DNA of 64,000 nucleotides. Origin: MPNO01 sp965200535 (lineage in GTDB: Bacteria > Pseudomonadota > Alphaproteobacteria > MPNO01). The translations under genes were made by a program, and so were the position numbers. This document shows positions 43,726-53,113 of the stretch, one piece after another. The DNA lies in the NCBI GenBank assembly GCA_965200535.1, contig CBDAUF010000001.1, positions 1,178,001 through 1,242,000 of the forward strand. Reading direction: 5' to 3'. Below the pieces are notes generated by a model, which ran no database searches, was not told the origin of the DNA, and worked only from the letters and a program-made list of their open reading frames with translations. Each line of letters starts with the position of its first letter. Position 1 is the stretch's first letter.

Positions 43726-45432
43726 TTATTGTACTCGGCAGTAGCATGACGACGTAATGGCAACGTCGGCTCTTGCCAAAGCAAACCCGAGCTTCTGTTC
43801 GAGGATCTGCGCTTCTTTCGAATCGCGATTTTCTCGCACACATTCCAACAGCCCATGCATAGCCCACAGGTTATCCGGATGCTGGCTACAGCGGGCGATC
43901 TCGTCGGTGTAGCCGAGATCTGCTCTGTAAACGGCTTCCGCTTCTTCCAACCGACCTCGCTGCAACAACAGTGCACCCAGGGCATGACGCGGCGGATGCA
44001 TCCACGCCCACGGTTCGGTGAAGTTCAGATTGTCGTCCCTCTGAACAGCCAAGCGCAATAAATCAAAGGCGAGATCGTAGTTTTGCTTCCTATATTCCAA
44101 TTCCCCTTCCAGCATGGCCTTGCCGACAAGCAGGATATCACGCACAAAATTGCTGAGGAAAATTTCGTTTTCGGGAATCGCTTGAAGACGCCTTTCGAAC
44201 TGTACCCTGGCGGCTTCCGCGCTTTCGATATCGCCCAAGGCGGAATATGCCACCCCCTTGCCGTAGTAATGCATGGCAGTCCGGATCGGGGTTCCTTCCG
44301 GGCGTTCCGGCAATCCGTCTTCAATCAGCTCTCGCCATTTTCCAAAACGCACGTATACATGGGTTCGCATCGCCGAATAACCATCCAGGATGTTAGCCAT
44401 GAATGGGTAGCTTGAGGCAATTAATTGCGGGGTTGCCGTGGTGCAAATTCGGTTTGCGGCGTTGATCGCGTCCACGTAGCGGCCAAAAAACATGGCGGTG
44501 TACATGTATAGATGAAAATCGTGGCATCGAGCGGTAGTGTAAAAGTTATTGGGACCGGCAATGTCCAAATATTTGTCGTCCGCACGAACGGCGCGACGGG
44601 ACTGTTCCATTGCCTGTGCGTAATCGCCGCACAGCACGTAAATATGCGCCGCTACATGCTCTATGTGACCTCCGTCCGCCACCAGTCCGCGCAGCATGTC
44701 CGCGGCGCGCAGAGCCCGTTCAGGAAATGGCGACATCTCCATCGCGTGGATATACATATGTAGAACACCGGGATGGCGGATCCCCGTCTTATCGGTTTCC
44801 CGGACCGCAGTCTCCAGAACGGAAATTGCTTCCTCGGTCAAGGCGTCCGGATTCGGTCTCCCGGTCTTGAGATTCCACAAACGCCGAGGCGTGCAGGTTA
44901 TAGCCGCCTCCGCAAACAGAGCAACTACATCAAGGTCGGTCCGGAAAGCGGCGTAAACCGCTCGCATTTCATCGGTAAATTCGCGATGCCATCGATCCAA
45001 TACTCGATGCTTGTTTTCGCTTCGAGATTGATAGCGGGCCGATATTGCCCGTATCAGCGCACGCTCGTCCGGTCTGTCGTTATCGGCTCTATCCAGCGCG
45101 CGGCATGCTTCTTTTGCAGCGTCATAGCATTGCGGCAATGTCTCGGTAATCTCTCGCTCGGTATAGCGGATCCAGGGGCGGTTGTAGAATGGTCCGCCGG
45201 CATAGGCGATGCCCCACCAAGCCATCGCACAGTCGGGGTCGTGTCGGAGCGCTTCACGGAAACACGATACGGCCTCTTCATGATTGTAAGCGTATGTCCA
45301 GTTCAGCCCTAAACTGAACCACGCCTTTGCTTCTGGCGACGCGGCCTTGACGTCTCTTTTCCAAGCGCCGAGATCAAATTCATAACGCGCAGAACTTTTC
45401 GCATGACCAATGCTCGAATAATTCTCTTTCAC
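43726..45432 (-). CDS. large TPR protein, lower GC
   Basis: 568 residues from GTG 45432. Helical repeats run throughout, e.g. AKAWFSLGLNWTYAYNHEEAVSCFREAL (about 35-62), IEHVAAHIYVLCGDYAQAMEQSRRAV (about 255-280) and LGALLLQRGRLEEAEAVYRADLG near the end. No enzyme domain seen. GC content is clearly lower than the neighbours (about 53% by eye) and codon choice is relaxed, suggesting horizontal transfer. Similar proteins are annotated only as tetratricopeptide repeat proteins. A good promoter lies at 45466-45494. Confidence 0.8.
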   Translation of the reverse strand: MKENYSSIGHAKSSARYEFDLGAWKRDVKAASPEAKAWFSLGLNWTYAYNHEEAVSCFREALRHDPDCAMAWWGIAYAGGPFYNRPWIRYTEREITETLPQCYDAAKEACRALDRADNDRPDERALIRAISARYQSRSENKHRVLDRWHREFTDEMRAVYAAFRTDLDVVALFAEAAITCTPRRLWNLKTGRPNPDALTEEAISVLETAVRETDKTGIRHPGVLHMYIHAMEMSPFPERALRAADMLRGLVADGGHIEHVAAHIYVLCGDYAQAMEQSRRAVRADDKYLDIAGPNNFYTTARCHDFHLYMYTAMFFGRYVDAINAANRICTTATPQLIASSYPFMANILDGYSAMRTHVYVRFGKWRELIEDGLPERPEGTPIRTAMHYYGKGVAYSALGDIESAEAARVQFERRLQAIPENEIFLSNFVRDILLVGKAMLEGELEYRKQNYDLAFDLLRLAVQRDDNLNFTEPWAWMHPPRHALGALLLQRGRLEEAEAVYRADLGYTDEIARCSQHPDNLWAMHGLLECVRENRDSKEAQILEQKLGFALARADVAITSSCYCRVQ

Positions 45433-45465
45433 CGATCATTTCTCACCGTTGCAGCGCCCGACTTG

Positions 45466-45494
45466 GTGATACACGCGAAAGATAAATTCGTCAA
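45466..45494 (-). promoter_or_regulatory. promoter of the TPR gene
   Basis: Minus strand TTGACG (45494-45489), a 17-base spacer and TATCAC (45471-45466), about 35 bases ahead of the GTG start. The rest of the gap (45495-45894) is mid-GC DNA in which I see no convincing gene. Confidence 0.5.
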
Positions 45495-45894
45495 CAAGAG
45501 AGATAATGACAAACGCAAACAGCGTCCGGGAAGCCGGCTCTCTTCGAGAACCTGGCAGCGGCATCTGCTGTGCCGCCGCAAAACCCGGCGGGTCAGCCGA
45601 GACCCTCGCGATGGGAATTATACGCTTGGCTAGCCAGAGTTGGAATCTGTATCAGGATTCCATGGCGATACCAAGCCGAGGCAAAGATCGAGACGCCTAA
45701 GGGTGCTCGGAGCCAAACCTTCGTGAGGCTCTATTCCGGGTTCAAGCACATGGCGCTTGCCGTCGGGGGAGGCCAACCTAGTGAAACCTCCCCACTCGTT
45801 GCTTCCTGCCTGATCTGCTCGACCGCCTTCACCACCCAGTCATTCGCAGTATTCGGCGAAGGTAGGGAACGACTGGAACGGATGCGCGGACACC

Positions 45895-46197
45895 TTAAGC
45901 TGCAAGCTCTAGTTGATTTTCTTCCTTCTCGAAGATTCTTCCCCTTCTGACGCCGGGGGCATCCCACATTTCATGATACCGGGCAGGTGCGGGTTCGATC
46001 CCGTCGAACGGCCTTCCCGACCGGGCACGGGTATCGTCCAACGTTGCCCGATAGGCTGTCCGCAGCCGTTGCTTGACCTCATCCATGCTGCAACCCTGCG
46101 CACCGATATAGTGTTCAAGGCAGACGGCCACATAGACTTCGTCTTCCTTGAAGATCACGAATCGTATGGCATTGGATTGGTTCATCCTTTCCCCCAT
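45895..46197 (-). CDS. HicB-like small protein, unknown
   Basis: 100 residues from ATG 46197, or 96 from ATG 46185. The N-terminal half (IRFVIFKEDEVYVAVCLEHYIGAQGCSMDEVKQRL) resembles the HicB/DUF1902-type partial RNase H fold of antitoxins: a short beta-hairpin followed by helices. The C-terminal half has no HTH. No HicA-like toxin is adjacent. It lies just left of the IS1595-type element, so a partner could have been displaced. Confidence 0.55.
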   Translation of the reverse strand: MGERMNQSNAIRFVIFKEDEVYVAVCLEHYIGAQGCSMDEVKQRLRTAYRATLDDTRARSGRPFDGIEPAPARYHEMWDAPGVRRGRIFEKEENQLELAA

Positions 46198-46245
46198 CCC
46201 TTGGAGAGACGATCCAATAGATGGAGATTTTCCTTGTCAAGAGGG

Positions 46246-46273
46246 TTGACGCTGCCCCCTTTTCTCTTATATT
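46246..46273 (+). promoter_or_regulatory. promoter of the IS1595-type transposase
   Basis: TTGACG (46246-46251), a 16-base spacer and TATATT (46268-46273), about 45 bases before the ATG at 46321, which has GGAGTAAGGAAG upstream. Confidence 0.5.
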
Positions 46274-46320
46274 ACTAGCCAGAGATAGACGGGTTGCAGA
46301 GCATCGAGGGAGTAAGGAAG

Positions 46321-47292
46321 ATGGCAAAGCGGGGTCCGGGCAAGGCGCATCGGGAAGGGATGACGGTCATCGAGCTACTCAAGATGTTCCCCGACGATGC
46401 AGCGGCGGAGAAATGGTTCGAGGCGCAGCGCTGGCCGGAAGGCCGGTTCTGCCCGGACTGCGGCTCCACGGATACCGTCCCTGTCGCCAGCCGCAAGCCC
46501 ATGCCGCACCGCTGCCGGTCTTGCCGGGGTCACTTCTCGGTCAAAAAGGGAACGGTCATGCAGTCCAGCAAGATCGGGCTGCAAAAGTGGGTCATCGCCA
46601 TCTACATGATGACGACCGGACTCAAGGGAACGTCCAGCATGAAGCTGTACCGCGAGGTCGGCATTCGACAAGCGACCGCTTGGTTCATGATGCAGCGCAT
46701 CCGCGAGGGTTTCGACCTTGGCTAGGGAAAGCCGTTTCCCGGCCCTGTCGAGGTTGACGAGACCTATATCGGCGGCAAGCGCAAGAACATGCCGAAAGCC
46801 AAGCGCGAAGCGATGACGGGCCGGGGCGCGGTCGGCAAGACCATCGTGGCGGGCGCTAAGGATCGCCAGACTAACGCGGTTTCCGCCCGTACAGTTCCGA
46901 ACACGCAGATGGCCACGCTGCAAGGCTTTGTGAAGGAAAACGCGGTCCCTTGCGCCACCATCTACACTGACGAAGCCCCGGCCTATGTCGGGATGCGGTA
47001 CAACCACGAAAGCGTCAATCACTCGGCTGGCGAATACGTCCGCAACGATGCCCATACCCAAGGGATCGAATCCTTCTGGTCGATGTTCAAGCGCGGCTAT
47101 CAGGGCACCTACCACAAGATGAGCCCTAAGCATCTTGAACGGTACGTGACGGAGTTCGCCGAGCGCCATAACGACCGCGACGCCGATACGGTCGATCAAA
47201 TGGGCAAGCTAGCAAAGGGAATGACGGGCAAGCGGCTGCGTTACGAAGACCTGATCGCCGATAACGGGCTGGAGAGCGGAGCGCGGGCGTGA
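46321..47292 (+). pseudogene. IS1595-family transposase, internal TAG
   Basis: About 323 codons with one in-frame TAG (46723-46725). The N-terminal part (to 46725) has the zinc ribbon CPDCGSTD...CRSCRGHF and the helix KIGLQKWVIAIYMMTTGLKG typical of IS1595. The C-terminal part after the stop holds the catalytic core: VEVDETYIGGKRKN (first Asp), IYTDEAPAYVG (second Asp) and the HTQGIESFWSMFKRG (Glu) block, followed by an EFAERHNDRD motif. All residues are intact on both sides, so one nonsense change (CAG or GAG to TAG) inactivates it. Its stop overlaps the methyltransferase start (GTGA). Confidence 0.85.
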
Positions 47293-48491
47293 CCGCCAAC
47301 TTTGCGAGCGGGACGATTTGGACGGGTGATAACCTGTCCGTCATGCGAGGCATGAACGATGCCTGCATTGACCTGATCTATCTCGATCCGCCGTTCAATT
47401 CGAACCGCACCTATGAAGCGCCGATAGGCAGCAAGGCGGCTGGCGCATCGTTCAAGGATGCATGGACGCTGGCGGACGTGGACGTGTACGAGCATGGCGA
47501 ACTGGCGGATCGCAACCCCGCCGCCTATGCCGTTATCGAGGCTGCCCGTCTCGCTCACGGCAAGGGCATGATGTCATACCTGATATTCATGGCCGTGCGG
47601 CTGCTAGAGATGCAGCGCATCCTCAAGCCGACAGGAAGCATCTACCTGCATTGCGATCCGACCGCCTCGCACTACCTCAAGTTGCCAATGGATGCAATCT
47701 TCGGGCGAGCCAACTTCAAAAACGAAGTCATATGGTCATATCGTCGCTGGCCATCGAAAAGCCGCAACTTCCAGACCATGCATGATGTTCTGTTGTTTTT
47801 CACCGCCGGTGAGCCGCATATATTCAATGTCGCGTACGAACCGCCGAGCAAAAGCTATCTCAAGCGATTCAAAGGGAAAACCCAAATTCTCGACCCGGAA
47901 ACGCGGACGCGAAAGCTGGTAGTTGAAGCCCCCACCAAGGGATTGCCGAGACGCGATGTATGGGAAATGTCAATCATCGCGGGATCATCAAAGGAACGTC
48001 TCGGCTATCCAACGCAGAAGCCTCTTGCGTTGCTGACCCGGATTATCGAAGCCAGTTCCAACCCCGGCGACATGGTGCTTGATCCCTTCTGCGGGTGCGC
48101 GACAACCCTTGTCGCGGCGGACCGGCTACAGCGGGAATGGGCAGGTATCGACCTGTCGCCGCTGGCTATCAAGCTGGTAGATGAGCGGATCGCCGAAGAT
48201 CGACCAGGGGGATTGTTCGGCGGCGCAACGGCGCTCACAGCCCCGCCCAAGCGCACCGACCTTGGCAACCTTCCCAACTACCGGACGCACCGGCATCGCC
48301 TCTACGGTTTCCAGGAAGGCGTTTGCATCGGCTGCGAGACGCACTTTCCCTTCCGCGTCATGGACGTTGACCATATCCTCCCGCGCTCAAAGGGCGGAAC
48401 GGATCACCCCGACAACCTGCAACTGCTATGCTCCGGGTGCAACCGGAGCAAGGGCGGCAAAACAATGGCCGAATGGAGGGCCGCACAATGA
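47289..48491 (+). CDS. DNA adenine/cytosine-N4 methyltransferase fused to HNH domain
   Basis: 400 residues from GTG 47289. Beta-class amino-methyltransferase order: catalytic DPPF motif (IYLDPPFNSN, about 34-43) first, then the SAM-binding region (DPFCGCATTLVAADRL, about 258-273). The C-terminus (about 335-395) is a complete HNH zinc-type domain: CIGCE, DVDHILPRSKGGTDHPDNL and LCSGCNRSKGG. It could modify DNA and nick or cut it in one chain. Located as passenger in an IS1595-type element and translationally coupled to the transposase, it may protect or mark the element rather than serve as a host restriction system. Confidence 0.88.
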   Translation: MTANFASGTIWTGDNLSVMRGMNDACIDLIYLDPPFNSNRTYEAPIGSKAAGASFKDAWTLADVDVYEHGELADRNPAAYAVIEAARLAHGKGMMSYLIFMAVRLLEMQRILKPTGSIYLHCDPTASHYLKLPMDAIFGRANFKNEVIWSYRRWPSKSRNFQTMHDVLLFFTAGEPHIFNVAYEPPSKSYLKRFKGKTQILDPETRTRKLVVEAPTKGLPRRDVWEMSIIAGSSKERLGYPTQKPLALLTRIIEASSNPGDMVLDPFCGCATTLVAADRLQREWAGIDLSPLAIKLVDERIAEDRPGGLFGGATALTAPPKRTDLGNLPNYRTHRHRLYGFQEGVCIGCETHFPFRVMDVDHILPRSKGGTDHPDNLQLLCSGCNRSKGGKTMAEWRAAQ

Positions 48492-48673
48492 CCGACAAGA
48501 AACCCCGGAAACCCGCCCGTCTTCCATCGGAACGGACTATCGACATGCCGTCCCGATCCTACAACCCGTCAAAGGAAGACCGGGCGCAAGCCTTCGACAT
48601 GCCCAAGGCCAAGATGGCCACCCTGCGGCGGGCCTTCTTCCGCCCGATCAAGTCCGAGAACGACGAGGGCTAG
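48488..48673 (+). CDS. small basic passenger protein of the IS element
   Basis: 61 residues, overlapping the methyltransferase stop (ATGA). Lys/Arg/Pro-rich (KKPRKPARLPSERTIDMPS, then PSKEDRAQAF, FFRPIKSENDEG). No family recognised. The overlap and shared codon use imply it is part of the passenger set. A DNA-binding or regulatory helper is conceivable but unproven. Confidence 0.6.
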   Translation: MTDKKPRKPARLPSERTIDMPSRSYNPSKEDRAQAFDMPKAKMATLRRAFFRPIKSENDEG

Positions 48674-48688
48674 ATCGGCCCAATGTGA

Positions 48689-48919
48689 CCATCCGATATA
48701 ATCCCCATTAATTTCAAGGCTCCCAAATCCGTCAGCAACATAGCTTGTTACGTGTTGTTTTACACTGCGGCGAAAAAGGAAAGGACGATCATAGGGAGAT
48801 TCGACGTTTGCGACAAATTTAATGCAAAAGTCAGACTTTTGAACCGTCCCGAAGAGTGGATCAAATACGACGAAGAATTAGAATGGTATTGGGGCGTTGC
48901 ATTGCTACGCGTGAAATAA
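48689..48919 (+). pseudogene. gene 3' fragment, 5' end lost at the IS element
   Basis: 76 codons in one frame ending at TAA (48917-48919) with no ATG/GTG near its left end. The translation is protein-like and low in GC: NIACYVLFYTAAKKERTIIG, then RLLNRPEEWIKYDEELEWYW. No family recognised. It begins 15 bases after the last passenger gene, so the element probably cut it off from its 5' part. The HicB-like gene on the left side is on the other strand, so the two are not one split gene. Confidence 0.45.
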
Positions 48920-49625
48920 CAGATGCGTCTATCAGAGGTTTCTGGAGAACGTCAGGCGGGAAACCGCCCTTGTGCCCAGCGGTCCCGTTCCGAGCACCAC
49001 GAGTTGGGCGCCAGCCAGGTTGACGAGAGGCCCCTTGCCGGTACGGTTCCGAGGGTGCGGATAGCGCGTGGCGGTGCCTTCGGGGTATACGATTGCAGAC
49101 AACCTCGACCTCCTGGGAATTCGGGCGTGCGGCCGGCCGCAGCCCGAGGGCGACAGTGGCGCCCGAGCGGGCAGCGAGAAAACCGTGCTTCGTCAACGCC
49201 GCGACCCTGGTAACGGCGTTTCGGGGTCCGGCGTCAAAGGCCGTGCATCTTCTCCTGATTGGCGGATGTCCGGGAGTGTGATGCGCCTCTACGTCAGCAC
49301 CGGTCGCACAGTTTGCAGTGTGCGGCACTTTTCTGTGCTCGACGGGTGTCCTCGCGTCCGGAATGTATGGAGCGGTCACGGAAGTGCGCGATATCGGCCG
49401 GCTCGGCCGCCCCGCATGCCATGCGATGGCGCGCCCGACGCATCGCCTCGACGCGTTTGCGATGGCGGGTGACCGCGTTGACGGTGGTGGTCCCGAGCGT
49501 TTGCAGGTCCGGCCGCACGGCCTCGATCGCATCGCCGTCGAGCCAGTGCAACCCCGCGATCCGGCCGTGGACAATCGCCAACTGGCGCGGGAGAGGCCGC
49601 TATCCGCGCTTCAGACGTCGCGGGT
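48920..49625. other. 706-base stretch without a convincing gene
   Basis: Open frames occur on both strands, but none has a good start, ribosome site or recognisable domain. The best candidate is minus 49581-49294 (95 codons from TTG, 44 bases after the WYL stop), containing IVHGRIAGLHWLDGDAI and an HRKRVEAMRRARHRMA helix. It could be a decayed third gene of the WYL locus. I would not annotate it as a gene. Confidence 0.3.
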
Positions 49626-50618
49626 TCATTCCTGCGCCTCGCGATGATGCGTGGCGAGGGTCTCGCACATGTCGGCGAGGCGTCGGCGGAGGCGGTCGGG
49701 CTTCTCGACCGTGACGGTGTTGCCCCAGGTGACGAGGTGCCAGCACATCTCGTCGATGCCGCCCGCGGTGAAACACACCGTCAGGGTGCCGTCGGCGTTC
49801 TCCTTGACCGACTGGCTCGGGTGGAAGAGGAAGGACCCGGCGTCCGGCGCCGCCGCGGGCGAGAAGCGCAGGACTACCTCGACCGGCTCTTCCTGGAAGG
49901 TCCCGAAGGAACACCGGGCGTACTCTTCCAGATCGAAGCCCGGGTCGCGCACGAACCGTTCGCCGATCCGGCCTTCGCTCATGTTCGAAAGCCGCCAGAA
50001 CCGCATCCCGCCGGCCCACTCCGTCCGCCCGACCAGGAAGGCGCGGTTGCCGTAGAGCAGGCCGTAGGGCTCGATGCGCTGCCGGCTCCACCGCCCGGTG
50101 GACTGCGACCGGTAGCCTATCTCGACGATGTGCTGCGTGGCGATGGCTTCACGCAGGAGCGCAACCAGGTCCCGGTCGAGGCGCGGCCTCGGGCCGGCCC
50201 GCATGGCGAGACCCTCGGCCTGCGTCAGCGCCTCGACGTCGGCCTCGATCCGCGTCCGCGAATCCTCGTCCAGAGTCGCGCGCAGCTTGGTCTCGATCTC
50301 CCGCAGGGCGGCGGCGCGCGCTTGCTGGCCGCCACGCTCCGCCATCCCTGCAGCCCAGCCGAGTTCCGCCAGTTCGGCGGGCGCAAAGCGCACCAGACGG
50401 CGGAGCGCGTTCGAACGCAGCCGCCAATGGTTCCGGTTGTCGTCGCTCTCAGCGAGCTCCAGCGGTTCGAACGCTGCTTCGACGGCAGCGCGCATCCGCT
50501 CCGCCGTCCTTCGGCTGACTCCGAACTCCTCTCGAATGTCGTCGATCGTCACCCCGAGATGCGAAGTCTGCAGGCGGATCGCGAGCTGCACGAGGTGCAC
50601 CAGACCTTCTAAACGCAT
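49626..50618 (-). CDS. WYL-domain transcriptional regulator (HTH-WYL-WCX)
   Basis: 330 residues from ATG 50618. The N-terminal winged HTH is VTIDDIREEFGVSRRTAERMRAAVE (about 23-47). The WYL domain starts near HIVEIGYRSQSTGRWSRQRIEPYGLLYGNRAFLVG (about 165-200), and a WCX domain ends the protein (EVVLRFSPAAAPDAGSFLFHPSQ). WYL proteins sense nucleic acid or nucleotide ligands and often control defence loci. It follows the tandem AAA+ gene on the same strand after 86 bases. Such WYL plus AAA+ pairs recur in bacteria, but their job is not settled. Confidence 0.88.
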   Translation of the reverse strand: MRLEGLVHLVQLAIRLQTSHLGVTIDDIREEFGVSRRTAERMRAAVEAAFEPLELAESDDNRNHWRLRSNALRRLVRFAPAELAELGWAAGMAERGGQQARAAALREIETKLRATLDEDSRTRIEADVEALTQAEGLAMRAGPRPRLDRDLVALLREAIATQHIVEIGYRSQSTGRWSRQRIEPYGLLYGNRAFLVGRTEWAGGMRFWRLSNMSEGRIGERFVRDPGFDLEEYARCSFGTFQEEPVEVVLRFSPAAAPDAGSFLFHPSQSVKENADGTLTVCFTAGGIDEMCWHLVTWGNTVTVEKPDRLRRRLADMCETLATHHREAQE

Positions 50619-50704
50619 GACGTTTTTCTTGCCTCCCGGTGTGGCCCCGCGCACTCGATCCTAGTGGCGGCGCGGGGCGCCGGGAACCGGGCTGCCGTTC
50701 GCCC

Positions 50705-52797
50705 CTACGCCAGAAACCCCACAGGCCGGGGCCGGCCGGGCTTGGCGTCGCACTCGGCGCGGAGCATGTCGGCCAGCGCCGCCGGTTCCGCCAGCCGCCC
50801 CAGGATCGCCGCCTTGCGACGCACCGTGGCGAAGTCGCCGGGGGTGAGGGTGGAGAGATCTGCCACTCCCTGCGGCGCGCGAGATCGAAATATGTGCGGA
50901 AAGCCCCCTCGACCTGCTCCGGCGAGAGGTAGTCGAGCACGATCTTGAAGACGAAGCGCCTCAGCGTCGCCGAGTCCAGGTGGTTGCCGAAGTTGGTGGT
51001 GCAGGCGAATGGCTCGGGGTGGCTCTCCATCCAGGTCAGCATTTCGTTGACCTGGCTGACTTCCCACGACCTCACGGCGGAGCGCCGGTCGGCAAGCAGC
51101 GAGTCGGCTTCATCGAAGACCAGGAAGGCGCCGGTGTCGCGCGCCTCTGCGAAGGCGTCGGCGATCTCCTTTTCCGTCCCTCCTACCCACATCGACATCA
51201 GGTCCGACGCCCGCTTGTGCATGACCTCAAGCCCGAGGCGCTCGGCAAGATAGCGGACATAGGCGCTCTTCCCGGTTCCCGGCGGCCCCTGCAGGCAGAG
51301 CGAGAAGCGCCGTTCGCCGCTCCGCACCAGGCGTTCGGCAAGCGCCACAGGGTCGGTGTCGGCGCGGACCAGCGCGGGGTCGAACAGCGGCGGCGTCCCC
51401 TCGGGCGGCGTGTCGCACGAAAGCGCCCGGGAAAGGCTGCGCATCCCGCGCCGCACCGTGTCGATATCGCCGCCGACGATGCGCGCCGCGGCGGTCGCCC
51501 CCGCCGCGACGCCCGGGGTCGCCGCAAACTCTCGCGCCAGGGCGGCCGCATCGCCGGGCTCCGTCGCGACGCTGTGACGCTCGAGCTGACGCTCCCAGAT
51601 CCGCGCCCTGACAGTTGCCGTCGGCGGCCGCATTTCCAGAGCGTACATCATGCGGCGCAGGATCGTCTTGCTCATCGAGCCCGTGTCATTCGCTGTCCAG
51701 AGCGTCGGCGTCGGCGCCTCTTCCAGAAGGCGGTGCATGAACACCTTGGAATCGCCAGTCTGGCCGCCGCCGAACGGCATCGGACCGAAGAAGGAAAAGC
51801 CGCCGCCCCAGCCGGGGAGCAGATCCTCCATTTCGTCGAACATAAGAAGCGACTTCCGGTCCCGCGCGAGCAGACGCTGAGCCAGGCGGAACTCCTGGAG
51901 CCTCTCGCGGCGGGAGGGTTCGTCGCCGTCGTCGTCCGTCTCGCCGGCGCTGTAGAGGGCGATGCCGACGCGTTCGGCCAGCACCTTGCAGAACTCCGTC
52001 TTGCCGGTGCCCGGCGGGCCGTAGAGAAGGATGTTCACCCCCTCCTCGCCCTTCTCCAATGCGCCCATCACCAGGCGTTCGATATGATCGCGGGGGCCGG
52101 CGATGTGATCGAAGTCGGACCATTCGAGATCGCTCGCCGGGGCGGCGTCGAGCAGCAGGCCGTTCACGTCGGCCTCGGCGCGGCCGGGAGCGGTGGCCAG
52201 CCGCCTCAACCGGCCAAGGATTTCGAGGTCGCCGTCCTCGTCGGCGGCAACGAGCCCCGACCGGATCAACGGTGCGCCGGCGGCCAGCCGGCCGCGGACG
52301 GCGTTGTCTGAAACCCCGAGCGCCACGGACAACGCCGAAGCGCCGCGCTTGAAGTAGCTCCCTCTTCGTCCGAATGTGATCGTATTGTGCCCGCCGAAGA
52401 TTCCCTCGATCATCGATTCGATGACAGGCTGTGTCTGGCAGCGCAGCAGCAGTTCCAGGATGTCCACGTCTACCCGGGAGAGAGCCGTCGTTTCTCCGAG
52501 GCGCCGGAGCCGGCGGGCGGTCCGGTCGGGCCGGGTGCGCGCCACGGCCGCATGCTCGTCGCGCAGCGCCCGTTGCAGGCGGCGCAGCTGGAACGTCAAT
52601 ATCCGGTCGCCGGCGTCGGCGTCGACCTGCGCCTGGTCCAGGCAGGAGAGAAGCCGGCGGTCGTCGAATGCCGGACGGTCGTCGCGGTCGAGCAGCCAGT
52701 CGACCATCTCCCTCGGCGCACGGTCCCTGTGGTCCATCCGCGCGGCGGCGTTGGCGAGATAGCGGACGAGCAGGCGATATTCGTATGCGGTGTGCAT
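50705..52797 (-). pseudogene. tandem AAA+ ATPase, frameshifted near the C-terminus
   Basis: About 697 codons from ATG 52797 (GGAGGG upstream). The N-terminal region (1-225) is helical and unassigned. The first AAA+ domain has Walker A GPPGTGKTEFC and Walker B LLMFDEMEDLL; the second has GPPGTGKSAYV and FLVFDEADSLLADRRSAV with an arginine-finger-type segment NFGNHLDSATLRRFVFKI. Near 50875, after YFDLARR, the frame must shift by one base to continue into VADLSTLTPGDFATVRRKA and end at 50705. Either a recent indel or an assembly error in a GCGCGCC run. Without the shift the protein gets an unrelated tail that overlaps the WYL gene. Confidence 0.8.
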
Positions 52798-53113
52798 CGG
52801 TCCCTCCGGGCTGGTGATATGGAAGGACCCTAAAACACGTATGCGTCATATACGGTCGCATGGAGAGAAACTTTTTCGCCCCGCTCGCATTAAACCGGTT
52901 CATGCCCAAATCCGGGGATCCGGAAGACCGAGGATGGCGGGGAGATCATCGCCAACAGCCCTGCAGGACGATGACCGAGGCCATGGAGGAAGGTCCGACG
53001 TCAGGAGGGCCGTTGCCGGATTCTCCAGATCCTCGCTGACGAATTACCCTTGGAGACGAGAACTGAGGCGATCGGCACGTCAGCCAGCCCCATCGGGTTC
53101 TCAAACCCTTCCG
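52798..53113. other. 316-base gap upstream of the AAA+ gene
   Basis: Holds the AAA+ leader and nothing else that I can support. A 5-bp inverted repeat CGTAT (52838-52842)/ATACG (52850-52854) lies about 45 bases ahead of the start in a locally AT-rich patch and is a possible WYL operator. Confidence 0.3.

Larger units (their letters stand above)
46246..48673 (+). mobile_element. IS1595-family element carrying passenger genes
   Basis: The transposase gene, a DNA methyltransferase-HNH gene and a small gene overlap each other by four bases each and so form a single transcription unit. All three differ in GC from the DNA around them. I could not find terminal inverted repeats or a target duplication by eye. 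The limits given are those of the promoter and last gene, not true ends. A truncated low-GC reading frame directly to the right (48689-48919) suggests the right end lies within 48674-48690. Confidence 0.6.

Noticed and set aside
45731..45967. 78-codon minus-strand frame left of the HicB-like gene
   Set aside because: No ribosome site, it overlaps the HicB-like 3' end in another frame, and there is no recognisable domain.
37644..46725. Several in-frame TAG codons (OMP remnant, MetE-like gene, transposase) suggesting TAG is a sense codon
   Set aside because: TAG ends intact genes such as the pucG-like gene (10166), the PuuE-like gene (14053), the SNase gene (14947), the DUF1640 gene (38482) and dctM (33908). 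The interrupted genes are accessory and the simplest reading is nonsense mutation or error.
46200..48760. Terminal inverted repeats for the IS1595-type element
   Set aside because: Candidate matches between the left flank (GGGTTGACGCTG) and the reverse complement of the right flank were too short and gapped to support. Ends left undefined.
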